Below are positions 31,719 through 44,600 of a stretch of DNA of 64,000 nt, in pieces. The notes under the pieces are model-generated. The model searched no databases, was not told the DNA's origin, and was given only the letters and a program-made list of their open reading frames with translations. The position numbers and the translations under genes are program-made. This DNA is from Haematococcus lacustris (taxonomy: Eukaryota > Chlorophyta > Chlorophyceae > Chlamydomonadales > Haematococcaceae), in NCBI GenBank assembly GCA_030144725.1, contig JASKMD010000007.1, positions 5,676,001 to 5,740,000 of the forward strand, written 5' to 3'. Within the stretch, counting starts at the first letter, position 1, and each line of letters opens with the position of its first letter.

Positions 31719-32522
31719 GTCGCGTTGCGCAGTCGGCTAAGCGGCTGTCGCTGAACGAACGGGGTGGTACCCTGTTCGATCGGCACGCATCGATTGCAAT
31801 GGTTAGCGGGTCGTGTGCTTGGTCTGAGCTCGCAAAGGGCTGGTAGCGATGAGGCGGGAGATATCCTGCATGGTACCCGCTGGCGCTGGCCAGGGAACAT
31901 ACTCCAGTCTGCTCGTGCGTTGCTCCATTTTGAATTATAAACTATGGCATCACTTGATCATCGTTTTCCGTGCTTCAATGCTTGCAGTGATGTTGTTGCT
32001 AGTTTACACCGCTAAGCCATCGGCTTGGTATGGCTTCTTGGCATTGAAAGCTTCGTCTATTCGCATGGCTGCACTTCAAGACCCGGGCGCCGAAAACTGA
32101 CAGGCAGCTCACCCCTGGTAGTGGGATGAACGTCCCTGCGCCATTCAATGGGCACATCACATGATAATGTGTACAATCCAGCCAACCGCTGCTGCCGCCG
32201 TAATGAAACAGTTACCTACCAATATGCTGTCCTCGCCCAGCCAGCCCAGCCCAGCCCAGCCCAGCCGCTGCCCTTTCAGCCTTCGAGGGGCTTCGAAAGC
32301 CTCCCCCCTTGATGGCCGGGAGCCCGCTGCCAGGTCTGAGTCTGCTCCTTCGTTGACGCCACTGTCATGATAGCAAACTGCCAGCCAGCCTTTCCCCCTG
32401 CCCTGGCTACTGCAGTTTACCTGAGGTTATGTGTAGGGTGCGTCAATTTATATTAGATCTACCGTACTCTCCCTTTACAAGCAATACCATCTACAAGCAA
32501 TACCATCAAGCGCAGGTTTTAC
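31719..32522. other. 3' flank of GCSP, no gene seen
   Basis: Probably the GCSP 3' UTR and intergenic sequence. A GCGCAGTCGGCTAAGCGG stretch at 31729 recalls a tRNA A-box, but no cloverleaf can be drawn. A short CCCAG run sits at 32240-32263. Confidence 0.4.
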
Positions 32523-33810
32523 GCCCGCCCCGCCCCGCCCCGCCCCGCCCCGCCCCGCCCCGCCCCGCCCCGCCCCGCCCCGCCCCGCCCCGCCCCGCCC
32601 CGCCCCGCCCCGCCCCGCCCCGCCCCGCCCCGCCCCGCCCCGCCCCGCCCCGCCCCGCCCCGCCCCGCCCCGCCCCGCCCCGCCCCGCCCCGCCCCGCCC
32701 CGCCCCGCCCCGCCCCGCCCCGCCCCGCCCCGCCCCGCCCCGCCCCGCCCCGCCCCGCCCCGCCCCGCCCCGCCCCGCCCCGCCCCGCCCCGCCCCGCCC
32801 CGCCCCGCCCCGCCCCGCCCCGCCCCGCCCCGCCCCGCCCCGCCCCGCCCCGCCCCGCCCCGCCCCGCCCCGCCCCGCCCCGCCCCGCCCCGCCCCGCCC
32901 CGCCCCGCCCCGCCCCGCCCCGCCCCGCCCCGCCCCGCCCCGCCCCGCCCCGCCCCGCCCCGCCCCGCCCCGCCCCGCCCCGCCCCGCCCCGCCCCGCCC
33001 CGCCCCGCCCCGCCCCGCCCCGCCCCGCCCCGCCCCGCCCCGCCCCGCCCCGCCCCGCCCCGCCCCGCCCCGCCCCGCCCCGCCCCGCCCCGCCCCGCCC
33101 CGCCCCGCCCCGCCCCGCCCCGCCCCGCCCCGCCCCGCCCCGCCCCGCCCCGCCCCGCCCCGCCCCGCCCCGCCCCGCCCCGCCCCGCCCCGCCCCGCCC
33201 CGCCCCGCCCCGCCCCGCCCCGCCCCGCCCCGCCCCGCCCCGCCCCGCCCCGCCCCGCCCCGCCCCGCCCCGCCCCGCCCCGCCCCGCCCCGCCCCGCCC
33301 CGCCCCGCCCCGCCCCGCCCCGCCCCGCCCCGCCCCGCCCCGCCCCGCCCCGCCCCGCCCCGCCCCGCCCCGCCCCGCCCCGCCCCGCCCCGCCCCGCCC
33401 CGCCCCGCCCCGCCCCGCCCCGCCCCGCCCCGCCCCGCCCCGCCCCGCCCCGCCCCGCCCCGCCCCGCCCCGCCCCGCCCCGCCCCGCCCCGCCCCGCCC
33501 CGCCCCGCCCCGCCCCGCCCCGCCCCGCCCCGCCCCGCCCCGCCCCGCCCCGCCCCGCCCCGCCCCGCCCCGCCCCGCCCCGCCCCGCCCCGCCCCGCCC
33601 CGCCCCGCCCCGCCCCGCCCCGCCCCGCCCCGCCCCGCCCCGCCCCGCCCCGCCCCGCCCCGCCCCGCCCCGCCCCGCCCCGCCCCGCCCCGCCCCGCCC
33701 CGCCCCGCCCCGCCCCGCCCCGCCCCGCCCCGCCCCGCCCCGCCCCGCCCCGCCCCGCCCCGCCCCGCCCCGCCCCGCCCCGCCCCGCCCCGCCCCGCCC
33801 CGCCCCGCCC
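32523..33810. repeat. CCCCG pentamer satellite, about 1.29 kb
   Basis: About 257 units of CCCCG run without a visible interruption. All pentamer phases are open on both strands (PPRPA and GRGGA peptides), so the very long open frames here are not genes. The G-rich strand carries a run of four G every five bases and would be expected to form G-quadruplexes. Confidence 0.97.
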
Positions 33811-33904
33811 ACCTCCTAGCCCACGCAGAAGCCTCCCAGCCCCTCCCACCCCCTCCCAGCCCCCTCCGGGGATGAGCTGGGGGCAGCAGCAGGCGCCGGT
33901 GTTG

Positions 33905-34102
33905 GTGCCGCCCCTGACCTGCTTCCCCCTCCTGCTGCACCCCCCTGGCAGCAGCAGGCAGCTGGTGCGGGTGCCGCCCCTGACCTGCTTCCCCCTCCTG
34001 CTGCACCCCCCTGGCAGCAGCAGGCAGCTGGTGCGGGTGCCGCCCCTGACCTGCTTCCCCCTCCTGCTGCACCCCCCTGGCAGCAGCAGGCAGCTGGTGC
34101 GG
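33905..34102. repeat. 66-bp minisatellite, three copies
   Basis: Three successive 66-bp units beginning GTGCCGCCCCTGACCTGC appear identical. A partial fourth follows with GCCCATGACAGG. Confidence 0.9.
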
Positions 34103-34122
34103 GTGCCGCCCATGACAGGCAG

Positions 34123-34170
34123 CTGGTGCTAGTGCTGGTGCTAGTGCTGGTGCTAGTGCTAGTGCTGGTG
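34123..34170. repeat. GCTAGT/GCTGGT hexamer repeat
   Basis: About eight hexamers alternating GCTAGT and GCTGGT directly follow the 66-bp minisatellite. Confidence 0.85.
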
Positions 34171-35993
34171 GCAAAGTGCTTGTGAGGTTTTGTTGAGGCC
34201 AAGTCATCAGTACTGCTCTCGAAGGGGTCAAGCATCGCAGCAGCCTTGTATATTTCCGAGCATGGGTGGAGGGGCGTTGTACTGCTCAGTTGTACTGCTC
34301 AGTTGCATCTGTTTGGCATGCCGTGATGACCTTTTTTACTGCGGCGACTGTCCCTGACTGTTTGCAGGGGCTACTGGGCCACGTCGGTCGCGGCGGTCGG
34401 TCGCGGCGAGGCCCGCATGAGCAATACACGCATGAATTTGAATGTTCAGATTTGAGCCGCCAGTGCGCTCAGCACAATGCACGGCAGTTAATGAAACACG
34501 CTTCACCCCGTAGCTGACAGAGTGATATATCCGGGGATGTGCGTAGCATGATTAGAGACCACGTGGCTGAGACGCGGCGTCGTTTTGATTACCAGGGGTA
34601 GGTTTTCTGTTAGTTGGGGACACCTGACCGGTCTCTCACTGCTGTGGGTCACCCCGGCCATTGGACCCGCCAATCCGTGCCAGGCCTGCGCATCGCACCA
34701 CGCGCTAGTGAGGGGTAGCTGAGGCTATCGCGGTAAGTCACGCGCGCCAAACCTCGCGTTTTGGACTGAAGCCTCCCAGATCACTCCGCCCGCCATTCCC
34801 GCGGACTGTGAACATGGTCGCTCGCTGCAACCTGGGGCTCAACGGGGTGCGACCGTACGTGGGTCGCAGGTCGAAGCGCAAGATTCCCTGGGTTGGGTCG
34901 GGACCCCTCATGGCCCGGGCAATTCCTGACACCTGGCCCGGGACCTGCCTGACACCTGGCCCGAGACCTGCCTAACCCTGCCTCAAAGCAAGCAGGGCAT
35001 CTCACTTAGGTGTCAGAAGCACCGTGCGTGGACTTTGTTTCACTACCGTGCACTCTGCTAAAGCCTTGACCCCATCATTCCGGGGCTTCTGTCAAGTCCT
35101 TAAACTTTATGGCCAGTGGTCCTTTCCGCGTGCTTCCATCTTTGTCGGATAGCTGGGCGGGTCTATATTAAGGGATGCACCCCCAGGCATGCTCCAGCAC
35201 CTCGTGTGGCACATACAATGACAAAATGTGGCACAGGGTGAATGAGGCATGGGGCAATCTCATCACAGGGGGCGGTTGGCGGCGTCCTTGGGTGCATCCC
35301 CGACGGGGTGGACCCTGTGCTGCCGTTGGGCGCCCTCATCGCTGCATTTCTCGCACTGTGCGCGAATCTCAAGCCGAAATTTGCGATGGGCCATCCTGGA
35401 CCCCGACGTTGTGCTGCAATGGCACACCAAAAAGCGATACGTGCCAAGGTGGTAAGCAGCGGCAGTGGCAGTGGCGGGAACCTCCATTGTGACATGTAAG
35501 GCATATGACATGTAAGGCCAAGCACCTTCGCTTAAAACCAGCAGCAGCAACTGAGCCAGTATAGCACAAACCGAGCCGGTAGATAAACTGAGCCAATAGA
35601 GGAAGTGAGCTAATAGAGCCGAAAAAGTTAACAGTGCCATGCACCCGACTTGCACCGAATTGGGTCCAATGGCCGGGGTGACCATGGCCGGGGCTCCACA
35701 GGAGGATAGGGATACAGCATGGTTGATACATCCATTCCGGTATACCTACTGTCATTCAGGTAGTAACTAGAACTAGAACTACTAACAGGTAGTATAGGTA
35801 GTTACTAGGTAGTATAGAGCTGTAGACATTCTTCCGGCATAAGAACGCCAGCAAGTACAGGGAGTGCGCAGTCTAATCTTTATCCCTGTGGAGTGAAGTG
35901 CGCAGTGTTACGTGTGATAGTTCGCAATTTCGCGATTCCTTGGTTCAGCCTCGCATCAAGCCTGTGGTCTGCTGCCCACCTGCGCGCGGGACC
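34171..35993. other. Intergenic region upstream of the SBP-box gene
   Basis: No gene is recognised. Two direct copies of TGACACCTGGCCCGGGACCT lie at 34927-34972 with minor change. GAGCC(A/G)-TAGA-type short repeats occupy 35548-35620, and a GTAGT/ACTAG-rich patch occupies 35755-35820. The last few hundred bases should hold the promoter and 5' UTR of the SBP-box gene. Confidence 0.4.
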
Positions 35994-38900
35994 ATGCCCG
36001 CTTCTTCCCTGCGGGAAGATGGCCTACTTGACCTAAGTTCCATCATATTGTCTGCGCCGGCTTCGCGCAAGGCGATTGTTTGCCAGGTATAGCAGCACGT
36101 CTCAATTCGCAGTGATGCCTGAAGCAGCTGCAGGATGCTTTGTTTTGATCAAGCGCACTGCCCTTATCTCGACTGCTCGCAGGTGGATGGGTGCGGTAAA
36201 GACTTAGCAGGCTTCAGCTCTAAATCATACATTGTCAGGCACAAATGCTGTGCGGACCATCTGAGGGCTTGCACTGTCACCGTGGCAGGCGTGCTGAGCA
36301 GGTGGGGCTTGAGTGTGGCTGTACGTGAGCGACGTAGTTCTGGGGCAGTTTCGACGTGTGCATTGGCGGCTGCGATGTGGGTATCACAAGACCTGTTGTT
36401 TTCCAATGCGCGAACTGGGTTGCACTCGTGCAAGCATATGCCTTAAGCATTAACTCTGGGCACTTGCTTTGAGCTTTTCGTCAAAGTGCGCGAAGGCCAC
36501 CAGCCGTGCAGCATGATTGTTGCTCAGCATGATGCTTTAGACAAGGTGGGATGCCTCCTAAGCCACTGCCCCGATGGTGCGCTGCTTGCAGGTTCTGTCA
36601 ACAAGTGAGTCACACACCTTCCCTTCCAACACCCGTGAAGGCAGTGGATACATCAGTTTGAGGAAAGACCCTTATCCCGAATGCCGTGCTTCCTTGCAGT
36701 GCGCTAAGTTCCATAGCTTGAATGAGTTTGACGGCACCAAGAAGAGCTGCAGGAAGCGCCTCTCACAGCACAATGCTCGGCGCAGACGCAGGGTTGGTGG
36801 CGGTGATGATGATGCAGATCTGCTGCAGTCCAGCACCAGCAGCTTCGCAGATCGGCCTTCTCACTTGAGCCGCACCAGCAACCTCAGCTACTCCGCCCCC
36901 CCACCTGACGAGCTGGAGCACGGCGCTTTTACATCCTCTCACCCTCATTTCAACTGCAGCTCTGAACCCCACCTGCATTCTCTGGAGGAGGATGCTCACC
37001 CTGGGTTGCCATCCGGTGCTGTCAGCCACTGCCTGAGCATCACTGACACAGCTGTTGCCACCACCCCACCCTTTGCCAGCGGTGGTGCGCTGCGTGTCCA
37101 ATCTCTGCTGGCCCTGGGTCGTCAGTCTGCAGCGGGGAGTGCACAGCATGCTTTGGCTGACCCTCCAGCTTTCAGCCCCATCAGTCGCCGCTCCCGTGGG
37201 CCTGGCAGCCCGAGCTTCGCTGCAGGCAGCAGTGCGTTGCAGTCACTGGCCAAGGTGAATGGTGGGGATGTGCGCAAGGCTCGCCGAGCGCACACCTCCC
37301 TTCAACCACACCTGGCTCTGTTCACTGGCGACCAACCGCTCAGAAGCTGGCAAGCTTACAGCAGCAGGGGCCCCCGGTCAGTCCCCTTGCACGGGGAGGC
37401 CATCCCGGGCCTCTGTGCCACCCCAGGACTCGTGTCCGGGCCTCAAGCCTGCGCCTCAGGCATGAGTGCAGACAGCTTGTGTCCCGACGCCAGTTCCCAC
37501 TACACTGAAGCCAGCTTTGACACCCAGGAGCAGTCAGCCTGGCCTGCTCGCTCTTTGTCGCTGCCACGCAGCCGCCGCCTCGCTCTGACTGTAGACCCAG
37601 CTGACGCCATGCTGGCTACCCTGTCGCGTGCATATGGCTCCAGCTCCTGCCATACTGCTCCACCTCCTCCTGAATCAGCTATGTTCCCTCAGGCGGCGAG
37701 TGAGGGCCTGGGCTCTTTCAGCAGTGTGCCCCAGGTGCAGGAGCTGCAGCAGCACTTCTTTGCACATCAGTCCAGCCTGAGCAGATGGCATCAGGAGCAA
37801 TGGCAACAGCAGCAGCAGTGGCAGCCATTGGACAAGGCTCCAGGCATGGTGCTTGACACAGATCTGGAGTTTCCCGAGCTGGGTAATCTACCCCAGCCCA
37901 TGCCTATATACTCTGCTGCGCCCGCCATGCCTCACCCCGCATCTGACTTTGCCTGGCCCTCTGGTAGGGGTGCCACCCAGCTCTGCTCTACGCAGCCTCC
38001 ATCACTGGGGGTGCCCCAGGCTGCTCACCGGCAGCTGGGGGCTGAGGGGGAGCACCGCGGCCCCCCAGATGAGCTTGTAGTAATGCAGCGCCTGCATCAA
38101 CGCAACCAGCTGGCTGTCTTCCTCCAACACCAGCAGCAACAGCGGCAACAGTGGCACCAGGAGCAGCTGCAGCAGCAACAGCAGCAGCCCCCACAAGCGC
38201 AGGGCAGCAAGCATGCTGCCATCCCACGTGACAGCGATGTGGAATGGCACCCACTGCCTCGCTTTGACCTGGGACTCACTCCCTCTCCTCCACATTGCCG
38301 CCCCACTGTGGCGTCCAGGTCTTGCTACTACCCTCCCTGTCCTACCTCAACCCTTATGCCCCATACTGCAGAGCTGCTTGACAGTACCCCCCTCCCTTTG
38401 CGCTCCTCCTCTTCCGCTGCCTCAGCACTCTGTGCCCAGCAGCCCACCAGCATGTGCTTCGACGGCGATGACTTGTTCGTGGAAGAGGACACTCTGGACA
38501 GCCTGGCAGGTGAAGATGCCGTGCTGCTGGACATCTTGGGCCTGGAGGGTCCCGGGCTGCTGGACCTGGGCAGCCCCCTGCCACCCCTCCCTCCAGCTGC
38601 CAAGGGGGACCAGGAGGTGGCTGCAGCCAGCTCATGCACAGCGGCAAGCACACACCCTGTGGGGGTTCACTCCAGGGCCGAGGGTGGCAGCACCACTGTA
38701 TCCCTGCAGCAGGCGCTGCAGCCCATGTCAGGGGGTGGTCAGGTGGTGGACCTGGTGCCGGGTGCTGGCTCCCTTACCAGGGGAGAGGCAGCAGCCAGGG
38801 GCAGGAGCAGCAGGAGCGCTGGGCTGCATGGCAGCAGAGTACACACAGTGACTGGGCTGTGTTCTCCTGGCACCCTGCAGCAGCAGCAGCAGCAGCACAC

Positions 38901-39774
38901 CAATGCCCCCCAACCACAGCTGGGTCAACAGCGGGGTCAGGGACATGGGAGTGAGGGGCAGCAGCGACGGCTGTGGCAGCTGCAGCAGCAATGCAAGCTG
39001 CAGCAACCGCAATGCCACCAGCCACGGCACAGCAACTGGGAAGAGCTGCGTGACGCCTGCACTGTGAACCCTGTTCATCCCTCAGATCCAATGGTGGGAA
39101 GCCTGGCAGCCTGGCACCCTGCAATGTTCAGCCAGCCAGGCCCTGCCATGCCGCCCATGTCCCAGCATGCAGCCCCATCCAGCCCGACCCTGGGGCACTA
39201 CCCTGCAAGCACTGGCCAGCTGGGCCAGCGTCATCGGCTACCTGACTGCCCACCTGCTTTCGGACCACATTGCGAGCAGGAGACTTTCGCAGGCCCATGT
39301 GGTGCAGGCCCAAACCACCGCGAGACATGGGCTGGCCCTAGGGGAGCAAGGTGGGGGCTGGGGGGTTCCATGGATATGGACAGCATGCACAGCGCTTCCC
39401 TCATCAGTCCAGCGGGCATGGACAGAGCAGGTATGCACAGCACAGCTGCATGGCAGCTGGCGCTGGCTGGTAACAGCCGTGGGAAGCAGGCTGGGCCAGG
39501 TCGCGTCACCCAGCCTCCCCTGGCACTAGACCTGGGAGGAGGGCAGCTAGCCCCAGGGTCTGGCAGGTTACAGCCCCCTGGCGGTGCTCTCTGGCATAGG
39601 GCGCCGCCTGCTCCCCATCACAGCACGGCTTGGGCTTCATCAGAGTGTTCGCCAGGGCCCGGGTCAGGTCTAGGTGCAGCCTTCCCAGGCAGCAGCTGCA
39701 GCCCTGGTTGGCTCATGCCGCATGGGGCGAGGCTGCAGCTGCCACACCCTGCTGGTGCACAGGAGCGCAGCTGA
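35994..39774 (+). CDS. SBP-box transcription factor
   Basis: Model: join(35994..36086,36183..36324,36563..36591,36700..39774), 1112 aa. The SBP DNA-binding domain is split over four exons. The first zinc site is Cys30, Cys35, Cys54 and His57 in CQVDGCGKDL...RHKCCADH. The second is Cys86, Cys89, His93 and Cys105 in CLQCAKFHSLNEFDGTKKSC. The basic nuclear-localisation segment KRLSQHNARRRRR follows. SBP proteins bind GTAC-core sites; in green algae one member (CRR1) controls copper and hypoxia responses, but this protein lacks visible ankyrin repeats, so its role is unknown. The remaining 990 residues are low-complexity with Gln runs, Ser/Pro-rich stretches and an acidic patch FDGDDLFVEEDTLDSLAGED that could activate transcription. 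The end of exon 2 is uncertain: a GC donor at 36288 would shorten the loop between the zinc sites from 28 to the usual 16 residues. Confidence 0.88.
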
Positions 39775-41697
39775 AGCAGGTCGCGCAAGCAGCCTGTCCG
39801 CCAGCTCAGCAGATGGGTTGGCAGTGAGCAGGGCAGCTCCTTCAGCACTGCCAGGCAGCTGGAAACATGTGCTGCGAGTCACATGCAGTGTAGCTGAGCA
39901 TGTGTGGACCTCATGGCAGGTGAGTAATGCTGCTCACCCCCCTGCAGTCGAGCACATGGCTAGCCGGGGTAACCAGGGGCATGGTATGGAGCTCAGCGTA
40001 TTTACTAGAGGGGGGACTTTCCTCGCACCGTCATGTAGCCTAGTACAACTATCCGTCATCTTCACTTTCTCCCACGCTCCAAACGCTGCTGACATGCCTC
40101 TGCATGCAGCAGTGTGCTTGCTGATGCACATGCCGTCACCATCCATGCGCTTTGATCGCTTACAGCTTATGCATGGCAGCAAGCGTGGTGTTGCTGCTTG
40201 ACGTTGCTTACCGTCAACCTGGGTTGGCAGCACTAGCGTGCTGTTTGACGGCAATGTGCGACAGCATGTGGTCAAGTCGCAAGATGTGGCTCACACAACA
40301 ACCTTTTCCTTGAAAAACTACCAGCCTGCCATCTGCGGTGTTCCCCCCATGATGTCCATGGCGGTGCCTACCATCCTTGGATGAGCAGTTTTAGGTGTGG
40401 GACCTTGGGGTGGGCCGTTGGCAATGTTTCTTTGATCGCGGGATAGCTTCCATGGCATGGGCGCCAGGGAAACCCTCAGAGCCGCACAGGCTCTGCCAGG
40501 CTGTAGAATAGACCAGACGAGATTGAGCCAGGTTCTGCACATCCCTTGTGACAAGGGCCAACTTGCATCACGTGGCCATGCGTTGCGCTGGTAACTAGGT
40601 GTACTGCACAGTCAGCACAGCAATGAAGATCATGTGGCATGGAGCTGGAGTTATCCTTGACAAATGCCACACTGCTTCTTGCCAAGCTTCTTGTTAGACT
40701 TGGGCAGCTGCACGGCTGCGGCTGCGTAGCATTTACGCGAGGGTCATGTGCAGCACAGTCTTGACAATCAGTGAGCTCCAGCTCGGCGGGGCAGCGAGTA
40801 GGGTCTGGGCTGCATGTAAACTCAGCCATGTGGGATTATGATTGGAACAGGGTGGTGCTGATCACGTCAGAGCTACGTTGGTTCGACAACGTCTTTGTTT
40901 CGGTGGTGCTGGTGGCGTCACCATCATTAACAGGTTCGTAGGGGTCCATGTGACATGGATTCTGGTGGGGCGGTATCTAAGAAGTATGTGTGTGTAGCAA
41001 ATGCTAATCATTAATGATTACTGAATAGGGTTGGAACCCTGCCAGGCAGGTGTGGGGGTGACAGGGCATTCATGCAGTACATGTGGCTGTGATTGCACAC
41101 CACCGTTTGGACTAGACCTCTTGAGCTTCGCACTGTCTTGTAGCAGAGCAAAGCATTCATCATTCACACTTACAGCCCAGCCGTGCAAGGTGGGCAGGTC
41201 ATCCTGGACATGGACTACGTTTATAATCGAGTGCTATTGATGCAATATGAAAGGATGCAGTAAGTGTGGACCAGTGCACTCTGTGTTTGTGATGTACAAG
41301 CTGCCCACGTAGGGTTGAAATACACACCTGCGATTTGACTTCATGCGGTGGGAATAAAGATGTTGTACATTCACGGGTTGAGCATTAACCTCTTCTACGT
41401 GTTTGCCAACATGAAGGTGCAATGCAATGTGTACGGTGTAGGGTTCAACAAGTTGACTGTAATTCGAGTTGTGTGTCCACTTTCGAGCCTTGGTGTCACG
41501 TTGCGGTGTGTGCCTTCACACAAAGCGTGACAGCAGGCAGTCTGTTAGAACAAGACTGCTGATCACAGCGCAGTCACGAGGCGACCTCCAAGTCGTCATC
41601 TGCGACGTCGGTGAACGCTAGTGGCAGTGTGAAGTCAGTACAACAACTGCTATCATGCAGCAAGTCTGCGGGCTGAAACATCAGTTTGAGCTTTGGG
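39775..41697. other. Intergenic, no gene seen
   Basis: The 3' flank of the SBP-box gene, running to the outer edge of the left inverted-repeat arm. The open frames are short and show no recognisable motif. Confidence 0.4.
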
Positions 41698-44600
41698 CGA
41701 CGAGCAGCAGCCAGCTCGGGAGTTTACTGTCACATAAGCCAGGCTGTGGAAGTACCCATGTTGACAATGAGACCCAGAGCCCACCTAGCTCTCTCTAATA
41801 GCCACCTCACACTTGGCCAGAGCCGCACCACACCACACCAGCACCAGGACACGGCAGCAAGTCACTCGCCCTCCTCCCACACACCAACACATCTCACCAG
41901 AGTTACCAACTGCACCCTCATGACCTGGAGCTCCAGCCTTCCCCACCACTAATGTAAGCAACGGATAACAAGTTGAAAATGTTTATGTGGTACACATTTC
42001 TGTGCATTAACAGAGCTTGGCTTCACCGGGTGCTGCTATTGCCCACTACCAGCAAGAATCATGTGGCATGGCGTTGCGCATGCAAATAAGCGGCAGGCAG
42101 GGAACGGCAAGGCATGACACGCCATGACACGCCATGGACTCATGTCAGGTGTGATCATGCCAGCTTACTCTGCCACCTAGTCAGCAGAGCATTGTCCGCG
42201 CCATGTGCACACTGCTCTTACCCTACAAATGCTAGGCGTGCGGGTTATGAGGAAGGGGTGGAAAAGGAGCGGGCATGCGATCTCTGACACAACATGCCAC
42301 ACTGCCCCTGGCTGCCCCTGACTGCCCGTAACTGCCTCTACCAAAGGCCTCTACTGCCTCTACCTCTGTGGCTCACTCCTCCACCCCGACCTATGCGTGC
42401 TGCAGCCTGACCAGCATGCATCTACCCCTCTCGCAGCTGGAGCCATACGCAAGACAGCCCTGCTCAGCCCCATGCTTAGCAACCATGCCATGCAGTGCCC
42501 AGCCCAGCCTGGCATCGCAGCCTGGCAGGTCGCAGTGCTAGTGCTGGATGCGCAGGCGCTTGTGAGCATCAGGTCCGTGCAGGTGGGGCTCATGGCTGTC
42601 GCGTTGGTGCGCAGTGTGGCCAACATACTGCAGCGGCCCCTGCTCACACTCTGGCACCTCAGCTGCCATCACTGCACTCACAGGGCCGTGGCTGTGCCCA
42701 GGCCCATGCTCGCTACCCAGAGGAGGGTAGCCAGGCTGCTGACTCAATGGCTGCTGCTGCTGTTGCATGTGGTGTCGCTCCATGGGCAGCGGCAGGCTGG
42801 CTGGCTGGCCACAGGGTCCCTGCATGAGAAGGCTGCCTGTGTGATCCCTGTTGTGTGTGTAGCAAGCCTCACCCTGACCCTGCAGGGGCTGCTGGCCAGG
42901 CTCCCCCCTGCCATGACCCCAATGCCCTGGCACCCAGTGCCTGCTGTCAGTGCCTGCCAGGCCAGCTCCCTGAGGGCTGCTGCACCCACCCCAGCTCATG
43001 CCTGCCTCCAGCAGCAGGCTGCCGGTGCCGTGGCTGCTGTCTGCCTGCTGAAGGCCACACGGCAAGGGCTCTAGAGCTGGCCACCCTCGGGGAGGGACAG
43101 CATGCGCTGCGCTGGGGCTTTGCAGTCTGGCCTCTGACCCCTGGGCCTGCAGCGGCTCCATGCAGCCCTGCACTGCCCGATGCGCCTCATTGCCCAGGGA
43201 CGGCTGTGCCTGGCTGCTTGGCACCAGCAGGGGGGGTGGCGCCGCATGCCCCAGGGCTTGCAGGCTAGCTGTCAGGGAGGAGCGTGAGAAGTATGACGGC
43301 GAGGTGGACTGGGCCTGGTGGGTGGCGACAGGGTGCAAGTCCTCATGCAGGACCAGAGGCTCTGGCAGCCTGCCACACTGGCCACTGGCCAAGCTTGCAT
43401 CCTGAGCTGCACCATGAGTTGTAGAGTCCAAAAGGGAAAGGGCCCCTGCACATGCCCAGCACACATGCACATCATCTGCGTGGCCTCCTCCATGTCATGT
43501 GTCATGGCAGCATGCAGAGCAACAGCCCAGGGACACAGCAGCAGCAACAGACAGGGGGCAGCTGGACACCTCCTCAGGTCCTCACCACACCCTGGTGACC
43601 GACCGCTGAATACGCGGGGGTGTGACCCAGTGTGTGACCCTTGCCAGGCTACACACGTTCGCACTGCATTGCTGTGGTGTGGCACTGCCGACTGGTCACT
43701 GCTTTGCGATAGTTACAGGACATGGTTGTGGCAGCTGGCTCAGGCTTGACTCACCTTCACCACCTGCCCCAGGGTGAGAGCAGTGCAGCTCATGCTGACT
43801 TGTGGTTGGCGCTGCGGAGGCAGGCACCCTGCGTGCCATGCTGCCCACATGAGCTTGGCTTTGCTGCATGAAGGACCCATGAGTACACGCAGGCTGCTGC
43901 ACCGCTGGTGATGGGTGCTGCAGCAGCTGCTCACCCGGTTGCTGCTTTGCCTGGTAACTCATCGGCTGGGGTGTCACACACCGCTGTGCAGCATGCTGAA
44001 GAGAGTGCCCTGCCGGCACGCTGCAAGGAGTCTGCAGCATGGAGGTGGATGCGCTCTGCTGCTGCTGCTGCTGCATGAAGCCCCGCTGTGTCAAGCCTTC
44101 TTGCTCCATAAGGCTGGCAATGTAGCGACCATGCGCCTCAAGGCTGAGCTGTAGTTGCCGTTGAGACTGCATAAGCAGTAGGTGGCACAAGGCAGAACGT
44201 TTGACACAAACTGTGCAATGTACATGCTCCCACTAGGACTAGCTACATCACCCACGCAGTTCTACACCAACAGGTCTGACCATATCATGGTAGCCCTGAA
44301 CAATCCATGTACAGGAAGTGAAGCACCAAAGCTCACCTCCAACTGCTCATGAAGCTTTTTCTGCAGCTCCATCTGGAACAGCAGTGCATCCTCAAGGTTG
44401 CGCCTGTTTGTGCCTGAAGAGGCGGCACCGGCCGAAGACGGTGCGGGTACAGCGGTGACAGACGCTGCCGAGACCAGAGCTGGGGCTTGCCCACTACAGT
44501 CGTAGCTCGAGCCTGGCGCCCGCAACTGTGGTGTAGATGTTGGCCCACGACTGCTGCTTCGGACTTCCATGGCGCTGGGTGGCTGCTGGTCCTGGCTGTC

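Noticed and set aside
31722..31800. tRNA-like stretch with GCGCAGTCGGCTAAGCGG and a later GTTCGAT
   Set aside because: The D-stem does not pair properly and no acceptor or anticodon stem can be drawn.
32429..34231. Three very long overlapping open frames (445-570 codons) over the CCCCG array
   Set aside because: A stop-free pentamer keeps multiple frames open on both strands; the translated product is a pure PPRPA or GRGGA repeat.
42397..43074. 225-codon plus-strand frame and its mirror at 50144-50821
   Set aside because: It is antisense to the last exon of the MYB-CC genes, whose splicing and family motifs are clear.
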